The notes beneath the pieces were generated by a model. That model did not search any database. It was not told where the DNA came from and saw only the letters and a program-made list of their open reading frames with translations. From CAVXTF01 sp963701375 (GTDB lineage Bacteria; Actinomycetota; Acidimicrobiia; Acidimicrobiales; CAVXTF01), in NCBI GenBank assembly GCA_963701375.1, contig CAVOZT010000001.1, forward strand, positions 310,001 to 374,000: a DNA stretch of 64,000 nucleotides, in the 5' to 3' direction. This document shows positions 52,243 to 61,064 of the stretch, piece by piece (within the stretch, counting starts at the first letter, position 1; each line of letters starts with the position of its first letter). The translations under genes were made by a program, and so were the position numbers.

Positions 52243-55200
52243 CTACGGCCTGCGCTTCTTCGAACCACGACGCGAACGCCTGTGGTCGTGAGCACCGCGA
52301 GCCGCCGCATAGATCTCGCGGTGGTCGTTCACGATGCGCGACCAGCGGAACCTGCGTGCGCCCGCCGAGGCCCGCTCGGCCAGGTCGTGCTGAAAGGCGG
52401 TGTCCACGAGCACCCGTCGTATCGCGTCCTGCAGCGAAACTGGATCATCCGGATCCACTGCGAACACACAGTCACGGCAGTCCGCGAAGATCGGTTGATC
52501 GGTGACGATGATCGGGCGCTCGACGGGCATCACGAAGCGAAGTGCAGCGCTCGATGACTCGCCGGTGTCGCGGTACGGCAACACGACGGCGTCAACGCCC
52601 CGCAGGATCACTCGACTCGCCTCATCGGGCAGGTAGTCGGTTATCAGCATCACGTTCTCATTCAGACCCCTGGCTTCGATCTCCGTTCTCAGGAGGTCTT
52701 CGTAGCATTCTGATGTGACATCCGGATAGCGGGCACAGAGCGCGAGCAGGCAGATGTCGGGGAACTCACTGCGCAACGAGTCGATCGCGCCGACAAGCTC
52801 CAGCGTTCCCTTGTGCGGAAGCAGAAATCCGAAAGTGCCGATCACGGGTCGCGACCCGAGCCGGAGCATCTCGCGCGCCTCGGCGTGCGAGACTTTGGGT
52901 GGCGGAGCGGTTCCCATGGGGACGACGCTCACGTTGGCTGCGAGTCCCATTCCGGCGAGGATCCGGGCGTCGGAGGGTTGGTGGACGATCAGGCGGTCGA
53001 CGCGCTCGAGAGTGGAGCGGATCGAGCTCAAGCTGACGAGCTCTCCCTCGATCTCGATGTCCTGCGTCCTGTGCAACGTGATGACCACGCCGCGATCTTC
53101 GAGCTGCCGGTTGACGAGACCGGAAAAGTGGGTCAAATCGAAGAAGCCGAAGTTGAACTGGAAGTGGACGACGTCGGGATCGGAAAGTTGGAGCGCATGG
53201 TCGAGATCCCCGAGCGCCGGGTCCCAGCGGTTCACCCAATTGCGCACGACTCCACGGTCCTCGTCGGGATCGACGATCACAGCACCCTTGTCTGCGAATA
53301 TCTCGAACCGGACAGTTCCCGTTGCGTTCTCGACGATGTTGCGAGTGTTCTCCGCCACTCCGCAGCGCGAGTTCCACGTCGACACCATGGCGACGCGCGG
53401 GCTCTCCGCTGCGATCTCCAGGTCTGCGATGAACGAATCCCACCGGCGGGAGACCGCGTCCCAGGAGAACTCGGTGGCGACCAGCTCCCGGGCGTGATCG
53501 GCCTTCCCTTTCAGACCGGGTCTTTCGGGATCCTCCGCGAAACGCTTCATCTCGACCGCCAGCTGCCCGCAGTCGGGCTCGGCCCAGACCGAGTCAGGCA
53601 CTTCGAAGTGCGTTCGCGCCGGCTCGAGGTGGTAGGCGATGGTCGTAGCGGTCTCGTCGGACACGAAATCCGCAAGCCCCGAGTACGCCAAGGTGATCAC
53701 GGGAACACCCGCAGCCATGGCTTCTGCGACCGGGAGACCGAAACCCTCTCCGCGGGCAGGGTGCACGTAGCAATGCGCGAGGTTGTACAGACCCATGATG
53801 TCGTGGTCGTCGAGATCCCGGTCGATCCAACGGACGTCCGGAGGATTCGGATGTGCTGCCCTCTGCTTCTTGAGCAGATCGCCGACTTCGTTGTGTGGGT
53901 TCGGGAAGGTCTTGAGAATGAGCGTGGCGTCGTCTGAGCCGCTGAACACCGAGAAGTAAGCCTCGAGGAGGACGTCGATCCCTTTTCTCGGGAACGCCGA
54001 GCTGACGTGGAGGAACCGCAATTTGCGCAGTCCGCCGAGCTCCTCGGCGTCGACCGTCGCCTTCGGGTCGTGCGGCGGGACTCCGATCCCGACGACCCGA
54101 ACCGGGATGTCGACGCCCGAGTCTCTCAAGACGTCCCTGACGAACGTCGACATGACGCCAACACCGTTCAGGTAGCGGTTGAAATCGTCGGCCATCGATT
54201 GCGGGATCCGGCTTTCCTCCCAGCCGAAGTACTCGCAGGTGATACCTCCAGGTGAGTCGATCACGCGGGGAGGCCACATCTGGCGAATGACGACGTCGGG
54301 GTACTGGACCTGGCGCGATCGCCTGAAGAGCTCCGCCGCCTCGGAGTGCCTGACCAGATCGGTCGGATCGGGTTCGTAGTCCCCGGGTCCCTCCGTTGCG
54401 TATATCGACAACGCGCGGTCGGACAGCTTGTCGAGCCCTGCCGCGATCTCGCGATTGATGACCGCCAGGCTGTAGCTGGTCTCGAAGGGACCTTGGACCT
54501 GGACCTCGCAATCGAGGTCCAGACCGCTTGCCTTGTCGACAACCCGGGCGAGAATTGCCCGAACGTCGAACTCCTGAACCTGCTCGACCCGCACGAGCTG
54601 GCGCGCGACGAGCCGGTCACGAAAATCAGGGTCCGTTCGAAGCGACTGCACCGTGGCGGCGACGATTTCGGGATCCTTGTCGCGAAGCAGGATGCCGGCA
54701 CCGCCCATGACCTCGGGGACGGCCGCGGCACCGTACGCGATGACAGGTAGACCCGCAGCCATGGCTTCGAGGATTGGGACGCCGAATCCCTCGTGCTCGC
54801 TCATGGAGACGAACACCCCCGCTCCGGCGAACGCAGATCCGAGAAGGGTGTCCGAGACCTTTCCGAGCATGACGACGCGGTCGGCGACGCCCAGACGCAC
54901 AGCCTCGTTCTCGACTCGAGCGACGTAGTCGCGAACAAGGGTGTCGCCGATCAGGACGAGCCGGGCCTCGTGATCGAACGTCCTGGCATAAAGAGCGAAG
55001 GCCTGGACGAGCTCGTGCTGGCATTTGTTTCCGACGATGCGCCCGACGTAGAGCCAGTCGGAAGATCTCGGAGCAGGATCCGCGGAGACCCGGGAGAATT
55101 GGCTGTAGTCCACGCGGACGGGCAGCACCTCCACCCTTCTGAAGCCGACCGCGAGCATCTCCCTGCGGTTGTAGTTCGAGTCGGCAACCCCGACGCAGGC

Positions 55201-55569
55201 TCGGCGAGCAAGCTGCGCCAGCTGTTCGTGGCCGAGGCGAACCAGGCGACGGAACGATTCGTCTGAGAAGTACCGTTCCGGAGTCAAGTTGTGGAACACC
55301 GCGGCGATCTGATCAGGCAGCTGCATGACTTCGTCCAAATGGTGGCTGCCGAGTGAATGGTGCACGAGGAGAAGGTTCTCGTCGGAACCCTTGTATCCGT
55401 GGATCGGTTTTATCCGGTCCTCGAGACCAGGCTCCACGTGGACGGCGAAGATCTGAGAAGGCACACCTGTCTGGCTGAGGTGCACCTGCAATTGCAGCAT
55501 CTGCTGGGTAATTGCGTCTCCGTGCGCCGTCCCGGGATGAAACTGATGGATAGCCGCGAAGCGGTTCAT
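52243..55569 (-). CDS. Very large glycosyltransferase with three GT-B modules
   Basis: An 1108-residue cytoplasmic protein with three successive GT4-like modules. Module 1 (about 1-350) ends in GVFVSMSEHEGFGVPILEAMAAGLPVIAYG. Module 2 (about 355-720) has RFLHVSSAFPRKGIDVLLEAYF and HCYVHPARGEGFGLPVAEAMAAGVPVITLAYSGLADFV. Module 3 (about 730-1090) has RPVIGTFGFLLPHKGTLELVGAI and DAVVLPYRDTGESSSAALRFVMPVERPIIV. Modules 1 and 2 carry the E-G-F-G-x-P-x-x-E-A-M-A motif that contacts the sugar nucleotide; module 3 has a degenerate version. The C-terminus is basic. It overlaps the upstream methyltransferase gene by 4 bases. Likely assembles a surface polysaccharide. Confidence 0.87.
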   Translation of the reverse strand: MNRFAAIHQFHPGTAHGDAITQQMLQLQVHLSQTGVPSQIFAVHVEPGLEDRIKPIHGYKGSDENLLLVHHSLGSHHLDEVMQLPDQIAAVFHNLTPERYFSDESFRRLVRLGHEQLAQLARRACVGVADSNYNRREMLAVGFRRVEVLPVRVDYSQFSRVSADPAPRSSDWLYVGRIVGNKCQHELVQAFALYARTFDHEARLVLIGDTLVRDYVARVENEAVRLGVADRVVMLGKVSDTLLGSAFAGAGVFVSMSEHEGFGVPILEAMAAGLPVIAYGAAAVPEVMGGAGILLRDKDPEIVAATVQSLRTDPDFRDRLVARQLVRVEQVQEFDVRAILARVVDKASGLDLDCEVQVQGPFETSYSLAVINREIAAGLDKLSDRALSIYATEGPGDYEPDPTDLVRHSEAAELFRRSRQVQYPDVVIRQMWPPRVIDSPGGITCEYFGWEESRIPQSMADDFNRYLNGVGVMSTFVRDVLRDSGVDIPVRVVGIGVPPHDPKATVDAEELGGLRKLRFLHVSSAFPRKGIDVLLEAYFSVFSGSDDATLILKTFPNPHNEVGDLLKKQRAAHPNPPDVRWIDRDLDDHDIMGLYNLAHCYVHPARGEGFGLPVAEAMAAGVPVITLAYSGLADFVSDETATTIAYHLEPARTHFEVPDSVWAEPDCGQLAVEMKRFAEDPERPGLKGKADHARELVATEFSWDAVSRRWDSFIADLEIAAESPRVAMVSTWNSRCGVAENTRNIVENATGTVRFEIFADKGAVIVDPDEDRGVVRNWVNRWDPALGDLDHALQLSDPDVVHFQFNFGFFDLTHFSGLVNRQLEDRGVVITLHRTQDIEIEGELVSLSSIRSTLERVDRLIVHQPSDARILAGMGLAANVSVVPMGTAPPPKVSHAEAREMLRLGSRPVIGTFGFLLPHKGTLELVGAIDSLRSEFPDICLLALCARYPDVTSECYEDLLRTEIEARGLNENVMLITDYLPDEASRVILRGVDAVVLPYRDTGESSSAALRFVMPVERPIIVTDQPIFADCRDCVFAVDPDDPVSLQDAIRRVLVDTAFQHDLAERASAGARRFRWSRIVNDHREIYAAARGAHDHRRSRRGSKKRRP

Positions 55570-56777
55570 TTCGTGGCGACGATTGCGTAGTCCTGGTATC
55601 CGAATACGTTCTGCAACAGGTCTTCGAGTGCCTTTCCGATCTCACCGTCGGGGAGATCGCCCACTCGTTCCATGACCGGATGCTCGGACCGCTCCTCGAG
55701 CTGTACCCGGCTGAATCCCACCTGCTCGCAGATGAAGCGCAGGGTTTCCGGATGGACCGGCTTCACGTGCGACGTGTCGGCAAAGAAGTGGTTGCCGAGC
55801 GCATACGAGCTCCGCGGATTGATCGTCTCCACCACGAGCACGCCCGTGGGAAGGAGCTTGCGGTGAGCCAGCTGCATCAACTGCTCCAGCTCGGACGTAA
55901 GGAGGTGCTCCACCACCTGAGCGCAGAAGATCCCTCTCAGCGAATTGTCCTCTGTGTTCTGAAGCACGTGAATGCCGTCGTCTTGGACGACCGGGAGTCC
56001 CTTCTCGCGACATACCTCGATCATCTCGGCATTCAGGTCGACACCCAACACTTCGTAACCGGCTTCGATGAGGAGCTCGAGCATCTCGCCCCGGCCACAT
56101 CCGATGTCCAACACCTTGCCACTACCTTCCGGAGGCGGGAACATCGACAGGTAGTGCGCCTGGGCCTCGCGGATGTCGTCGCTCGAACCGCGGCATCGAT
56201 CCTCGAATTCCGAGTAGTCGATCTTTGCCCCGCTCGATCCGGCTGCCCCAAGACGTTCGAATTCGTGGCTCAGGGCGCGAACGTCGTCCATGGTGGCGAG
56301 GTTCTCGAACCTGTCGTTCACTTCGCGGTGGTATCGATTTATTCGTTCGACCGAAGAAAGAACCTGCAACTTCAGCTGAAGGTTCTGCCGACGGAGTTCG
56401 TCCAGTTCCCGGTCGATGCGCTGCACCTCGTCGACCACGGCGGTGGCGAAGTGAATGTTGTGGCCGTCGTAGTGCTGCTGGGCGGTGAAGCGAGGCTCCA
56501 CGTACCAGCCGGTGAACTTACGAACCAACCGCTTGGCAAAGCCGGACGCGCGGCCCTTTGCGCCGGCGGACCCGGAAAGGTTGGGAGGGTAAAGCGCCAC
56601 GTGGAGAGCCCGCATAGAAGGGATAGGAGAAGCGATCCGGGGCAGTGTGGTGCCATGGTCGGGGTCCGGCACAACAGCCGCCGGACGCGGGTTCGCGGCG
56701 TCGATCTCCCGAATGAGCTGCTCGACCCTTTCGACCAGTTCCCCTTGGTTGATCACACGTCCGTCTACGTCAAACAC
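55566..56777 (-). CDS. Class I methyltransferase with coiled coil (WbdD/O-antigen-terminator-like)
   Basis: About 403 residues from GTG at 56777, chosen because GCAGGAGAAAC precedes it. The N-terminal region is followed by a long helix, about residues 110-180 (DEVQRIDRELDELRRQNLQLKLQVLSSVERINRYHREVNDRFENL), a likely coiled coil. The C-terminal methyltransferase has VLDIGCGRGEMLELLIEAGYEVLGVDLNAEMIEVCREKG and IFCAQVVEHLLTSELEQLMQLAHRKLLPTGVLVVETINPRS. Methyltransferases of this layout can cap or modify growing polysaccharides; that role here is inferred from the coupled glycosyltransferase. Confidence 0.8.
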   Translation of the reverse strand: MFDVDGRVINQGELVERVEQLIREIDAANPRPAAVVPDPDHGTTLPRIASPIPSMRALHVALYPPNLSGSAGAKGRASGFAKRLVRKFTGWYVEPRFTAQQHYDGHNIHFATAVVDEVQRIDRELDELRRQNLQLKLQVLSSVERINRYHREVNDRFENLATMDDVRALSHEFERLGAAGSSGAKIDYSEFEDRCRGSSDDIREAQAHYLSMFPPPEGSGKVLDIGCGRGEMLELLIEAGYEVLGVDLNAEMIEVCREKGLPVVQDDGIHVLQNTEDNSLRGIFCAQVVEHLLTSELEQLMQLAHRKLLPTGVLVVETINPRSSYALGNHFFADTSHVKPVHPETLRFICEQVGFSRVQLEERSEHPVMERVGDLPDGEIGKALEDLLQNVFGYQDYAIVATK

Positions 56778-56898
56778 CGTTTCTCCTGCTCGACTGCGCC
56801 CTCGATCCGGGCGTCGCTGCCGTGCCGAAGCGTATCGGCTGTGAACCTCCGGACAGCGGTGGGATGCCCCGCTCAGCTTCCCGTGCCACACTACGGTG

Positions 56899-57721
56899 AT
56901 GAGCGATAAGGCGTATCCGTACGTCGCGTCCGAACGTCGTTGTGGTGATCTGGTCTTCGACTTCTTGATCGCCGATTCGGTGGCTGAGAGCTGGTACGAC
57001 TACCCAGATCAGTCGCTGCCGGAGCGAGTGTGGTGCCGGGAGCACATCCGTCCGGGGAACGTCATCATCGACTGCGGAGCGCATCACGGGATGATGTCCG
57101 TGCTATTCGGCTTGTGGACCGGGCCTACCGGTCGCGTCATCTCGTATGAGATCCTGCCGTGGAATGCCGAGGTAGCCCGCGAGAACGTCAAGCTGAATCA
57201 TCTCGACAACGTCGAGGTGCGGGCCGTTGGCGCGGGCGAACGTCCCGAGCGGCTGACCGCTACGACCAACGATAAGAACAGTAATTGTCGGCCATGCAGG
57301 CCTCATAGGACTGGAAGGACCGACGGTGGAGGTAGAGGTGGTCCGTCTCGATGACGACCTCGGCCGTCTCAAGCCGGACTTCGTCAAATTCGATGTCGAG
57401 GGCAGCGACCTTCAAGCGCTGAGGGGTTCGCGGAAGCTGTTGCGATCTCTGCCTACAGTTGACCTCGAGTTACACAACTTGTTGTTCGCGGACCGGACGA
57501 AGACCCTCACCGAGATTTTCGAAATCCTGCCGCCACGTCGGTATCGGTACGAGGTCCTGCCCGAAATTTTTTCGCCGGATTGGATCCACGTTGACAAGGG
57601 TCTGCCCGATCTCGAATGGCTCGCTACGTACGACAACCCCCACGTTGGCTGCGTCCCGCGCAAGACGCGCCGACCCAACCACTTTCTGCCGTCTAGAGGA
57701 CAGGAAAGCTCAGCGGTCTGA
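56899..57721 (+). CDS. FkbM family methyltransferase, apparent frameshift near 57285
   Basis: O-methyltransferase of the FkbM type, common in glycan and natural-product clusters. N-terminal piece: PGNVIIDCGAHHGMMSVLFGLWTGPTGRVISYEILPWNAEVARENVKLNHLDNVEVRAVGAG. The second piece, in another frame, is VEVEVVRLDDDLGRLKPDFVKFDVEGSDLQALRGSRKLLRSLPTVDLELHNL, containing the K-x-D-V-E-G motif. One extra base near 57285 in AGTAATTGTC joins them through VGHAGLIGLEGPT. About 273 residues. Divergent from the coiled-coil methyltransferase with 121 bases between starts. Confidence 0.84.
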
Positions 57722-57786
57722 CAAATCAGACTGAAGAGTGGATAAAGCAGTTATGTTCCGCCTAAAGGGGGGAACGCCGTCGTCCT

Positions 57787-59532
57787 TTGGGATATTTTTG
57801 GTGCGTGGCGTCGTTGCAGGCGAATGTTGACACAGCAGAGGTGCATGCCTGCCCAGTCGTCGAAGAAACAGAATCGGAGTCCGCACAGCCCAGGAACCGA
57901 CACCGGCACACGTCCTCCCACGGTCTGTGGAGGTCGCTCGATGCGAGCTCGATGGGTGGATTCTGGATCGTCTCTGCCATCGTGCTCATCGTTCAACTGG
58001 TCGGCCTGATCGCTTACAGCAATTACCTCTACGGGCGATTCGACGTATCGACGGACTTCGCACACAACGTCCAGGCCTGGTACCTGATAGGTCACGGAGA
58101 CTTGAGCCCCGTCGACACGATCAGGCTGATCACGACACCGTTCTGGCGTGACCACTTCGATCTCATAATCTGGGTTCTGAGCCCGCTCAGATGGATCTGG
58201 CCCTCACCCATCGTGCTCTTGTGGGTTCAGGACATAGCGATCGTCGCGACTGAAGTCATCACGTTGCTCTGGGTGGGCGGGATCTGCGCCGAACAGCTCC
58301 GTTCCCGTATAAGTCGCAACGTCGCCGGGATCATCGCTTTGGTCGCTCTCGTGGCGAACGCCTGGTGGTACGAGACGGTGTCGTTCGACCTACACATGCC
58401 TCCGCTGGGAGCTCCCTTCCTGGTGCTCGCGGCCTATTCGTTCTGGAAAGGAAGGTTCCGGCTCGCTCTGATCTCGTCACTTCTCGCCCTGCTGTGTGGA
58501 GCCGTTGTTGTCGAGCTCGTGATCCTGGTGGCTCTTGCTGCTCTCTGTTCGCGGCGTGTACGCCAACAGGGGGGAGCAAGATGGGCGATCGGCGCAACAT
58601 TGTTGGGTCTCGCCTGGTTCGGGTTGGTGAACATTCTCGGTGCAAACCAGGCAAGCAATATTGCTTCTAACTACGGCTACCTTGCCGGCACGACATCAAC
58701 GCACGTGGGACTATCGGCCATAGTCCGCGGGGCATTGACTCATCCATCGCGCGTCTATTCGACACTCCAGGCACACTGGCGGGCGCTCCTCTTCGAAGTT
58801 GTGCCGACCGGCTTTCTCGGTCTCGTCACCTGGTGGGGCCTGTTCTTCTTCCTAGGCCTCCTCGTGGTGACCGCTCTCACGGGCAGCCCCGTTTACTCGA
58901 GTGTCAGCGCTGCGTTCCAGAACGTTCCTGCAATGCCGTTCTTGTTCATTGGATCGGTGATGGTTCTCGTCAGGCTCGCCTCCTTCCCGCGCCCTGCGCC
59001 GACGAATGACAGGCTGGCAGAGTCGGCTCAGCGGCGGACCGAAAGTAACGCCCGAAGGATCGCGGCTCGTGTCGCACCAGTGTTAGCTGTCTTGCTCGCC
59101 GTGACCGCGACGCTGGTCGTAATAGGCCAATCGGACACGTTGATCAGGCGTATACCGCACCAACGGTTCCTCGTCTCGGCTGATCAAGCTTCTGCACTAC
59201 AACGGGCGACCACCCTCGTTCCTGCTGGGGCCGAGGTCATCGCTTCTTATGGAATTGTCGGTCGATTCTCCGAGCACAAATTCGCCTGGGAGCTCGTCGG
59301 TGCCGGACAGCGTTTCGAGGTGAACGCCAGCTCTATTTACTTCGTCATCACTCCGACGGCTGGTTGGGAGACGATCTCGGCGCCGGACGCGACCGCCGAT
59401 GTCCAGTACCTACAGAACGATCTTCACGCAAGCACCCTCGTAGACAGCGCCGACGTTTGGCTTCTTGAATGGCACCCCCCTCATGACACGACGTCGTTCG
59501 TGTTACCGGGCCGGAAAGGCGTCCCTGGCTGA
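57787..59532 (+). CDS. DUF2079 family multi-pass membrane protein
   Basis: A 581-residue protein with a hydrophilic 55-residue N-terminus and then about ten hydrophobic helices. Family-like parts are YLYGRFDVSTDFAHNVQAWYLIGHGDLSP, HFDLIIWVLSPLRWIWPSPIVLLWVQ and FDLHMPPLGAPFLVLAAYSFWKGRFRLAL. A C-terminal soluble domain of about 100 residues ends the protein (SADQASALQRATTLVPAGAEVIASYGIVGRFSEHKFAWEL). DUF2079 proteins resemble GT-C glycosyltransferases, so a membrane sugar-transfer role is plausible. TTG at 57787 is the start of the longest frame; GTG at 57805 is possible. Six bases before the next glycosyltransferase. Confidence 0.82.
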   Translation: MGYFWCVASLQANVDTAEVHACPVVEETESESAQPRNRHRHTSSHGLWRSLDASSMGGFWIVSAIVLIVQLVGLIAYSNYLYGRFDVSTDFAHNVQAWYLIGHGDLSPVDTIRLITTPFWRDHFDLIIWVLSPLRWIWPSPIVLLWVQDIAIVATEVITLLWVGGICAEQLRSRISRNVAGIIALVALVANAWWYETVSFDLHMPPLGAPFLVLAAYSFWKGRFRLALISSLLALLCGAVVVELVILVALAALCSRRVRQQGGARWAIGATLLGLAWFGLVNILGANQASNIASNYGYLAGTTSTHVGLSAIVRGALTHPSRVYSTLQAHWRALLFEVVPTGFLGLVTWWGLFFFLGLLVVTALTGSPVYSSVSAAFQNVPAMPFLFIGSVMVLVRLASFPRPAPTNDRLAESAQRRTESNARRIAARVAPVLAVLLAVTATLVVIGQSDTLIRRIPHQRFLVSADQASALQRATTLVPAGAEVIASYGIVGRFSEHKFAWELVGAGQRFEVNASSIYFVITPTAGWETISAPDATADVQYLQNDLHASTLVDSADVWLLEWHPPHDTTSFVLPGRKGVPG

Positions 59533-59538
59533 GTCGGA

Positions 59539-61011
59539 ATGCGCTCTGATCGGGAACGACCCCAGGCGAGGACAACCGGGTACCGGTCGCTCAAGCAGAT
59601 GGCGATGCGAGCGGCGGCTGCTCTTCACCCCAAGCACAGCAATGGCGAGGCGGCTCGCCGGCGTCACATCGAGGACCTCCATGCGCTCGCCGCGATCAGG
59701 TCCGAGCTCGTGGAGGCCCAACAGCAATTCGTCCAATTGCGCGGGAGTGTCAGTAGATCGGAAGAGCCGCTTGGTGCCGACCTTGCAAGCGCATCAGTGA
59801 GCCCTGGGCCGACGAGCCCCCTTCGCGAAGAGGGTTCCTCGGCGCCGCCTGACGAGATGGCGGGTGTCAACGTGTTCGGGGACTGGGCAGCCACCACGGG
59901 GTTGGCTCAGGCGGCCCGACGACTCGCGGTCGCGTTGAGTGAAGGCGGGTTCGATCTGAGCCTGGCAACCGTCCGGAGCGGCGCGCCGCTCGAACAGGCG
60001 CGGGTACCCGATGTGTTGAGGCGGATCCCCGATGACCGGAGACATGTCGTTGACCTTTGGATGCTGAACGTGAACGAGTTTCCCGTGATCGGCGACGACC
60101 TTCTCCGACCCCCGGACCGCACCACTTACGCGGTCGGTGTCTGGTATTGGGAGCTTCCGACGTTTCCCGAGAGCCTCCTAGCCCAGATGAATCGAGTCGA
60201 CGAGATCTGGGTTGCGACGAGGTTCGTGCAGTCCAGCTTTCGGAATGCGACGAACCGGCCGGTGCACGTCGTTCCAGCCGTCGTTCCCGACCCGCGTGGA
60301 GCGGGGAGGACACGCAGGGACTTCGGTCTTGCGGACGACGAGGTCGTCTTCCTGTTCAGCTTCGACGTCCACTCAATGGTGGCACGAAAGAACCCAGGCG
60401 CAGTGATCCAAGCGTTCTCCATGGCGTTCTCGTCCAGTGAGCCGGCGGCGACGAGACTTGTCATGAAAGTGCTGAACCTCGATCGTCACCCTCGAGTCGC
60501 CGTTTGGCTTCGCGAGGCGGTCGCATCCGTGGGCGGGGTTCTCATCGAAGACGAACTGAGCGACGAAGAGCTCGTCGACCTCTTCACGTGCGCCGACTCG
60601 TATGTGTCCCTGCATCGGTCTGAGGGATTCGGATTCGGAATTGCCGAAGCAATGGCTCTCGGCAAGCCGGTGATCGCAACGGCCTATTCGGGAAACGTCG
60701 ATTTTGCGACGGCGGAGAACAGTTGTCAGGTCGGTTATCGCGTCACGGAGATAACGAGTGAGGACCATTTGTTCGACGAAGGAGCATCCGAGGTCTACAG
60801 GATCGGGGCATTGTGGGCCGAGCCCAATCTCACTCAAGCTGCCCGGTGGATGCGGTTGCTCGCCGAGGACCCGCTCCTGCGTACCAGGATCGGCGACGCC
60901 GGACGGGCCACCATTCGCGGCGGTTACAGCGCCGACGCTGCCGTGCGGGTCGTAATCGACCGCCTGCGGGAGATAAACGCGCGCATCGGTTTGAAGGGAC
61001 GGCCGGGGTAG
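59539..61011 (+). CDS. GT4-like glycosyltransferase
   Basis: A 490-residue protein. The basic, Ala-rich N-terminus continues into a helical stretch (about 25-75). The catalytic GT-B part begins at GVNVFGDWAATTGLAQAARRLAVALSEGGF. Donor-side motifs: ARKNPGAVIQAFSMAF, LIEDELSDEELVDLFTCADSYVSLHRSEGFGFGIAEAMALGKPVIATAYSGNVDF. The last holds the E-G-F-G-x-x-x-A-E-A-M-A signature. Encoded directly after the DUF2079 gene and upstream of mfd. Probably adds a sugar to the same surface glycan. Confidence 0.87.
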   Translation: MRSDRERPQARTTGYRSLKQMAMRAAAALHPKHSNGEAARRRHIEDLHALAAIRSELVEAQQQFVQLRGSVSRSEEPLGADLASASVSPGPTSPLREEGSSAPPDEMAGVNVFGDWAATTGLAQAARRLAVALSEGGFDLSLATVRSGAPLEQARVPDVLRRIPDDRRHVVDLWMLNVNEFPVIGDDLLRPPDRTTYAVGVWYWELPTFPESLLAQMNRVDEIWVATRFVQSSFRNATNRPVHVVPAVVPDPRGAGRTRRDFGLADDEVVFLFSFDVHSMVARKNPGAVIQAFSMAFSSSEPAATRLVMKVLNLDRHPRVAVWLREAVASVGGVLIEDELSDEELVDLFTCADSYVSLHRSEGFGFGIAEAMALGKPVIATAYSGNVDFATAENSCQVGYRVTEITSEDHLFDEGASEVYRIGALWAEPNLTQAARWMRLLAEDPLLRTRIGDAGRATIRGGYSADAAVRVVIDRLREINARIGLKGRPG

Positions 61012-61064
61012 CCGAAGCTGAGGAGCCTTGCAGGGACAGCGCACGCCGTCGCTACCCTGGTTTG

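Noticed and set aside
55680..56909. Plus-strand 409-residue frame opposite the coiled-coil methyltransferase
   Set aside because: Long antisense frame without motifs; the minus strand has a ribosome binding site and the full methyltransferase signature.
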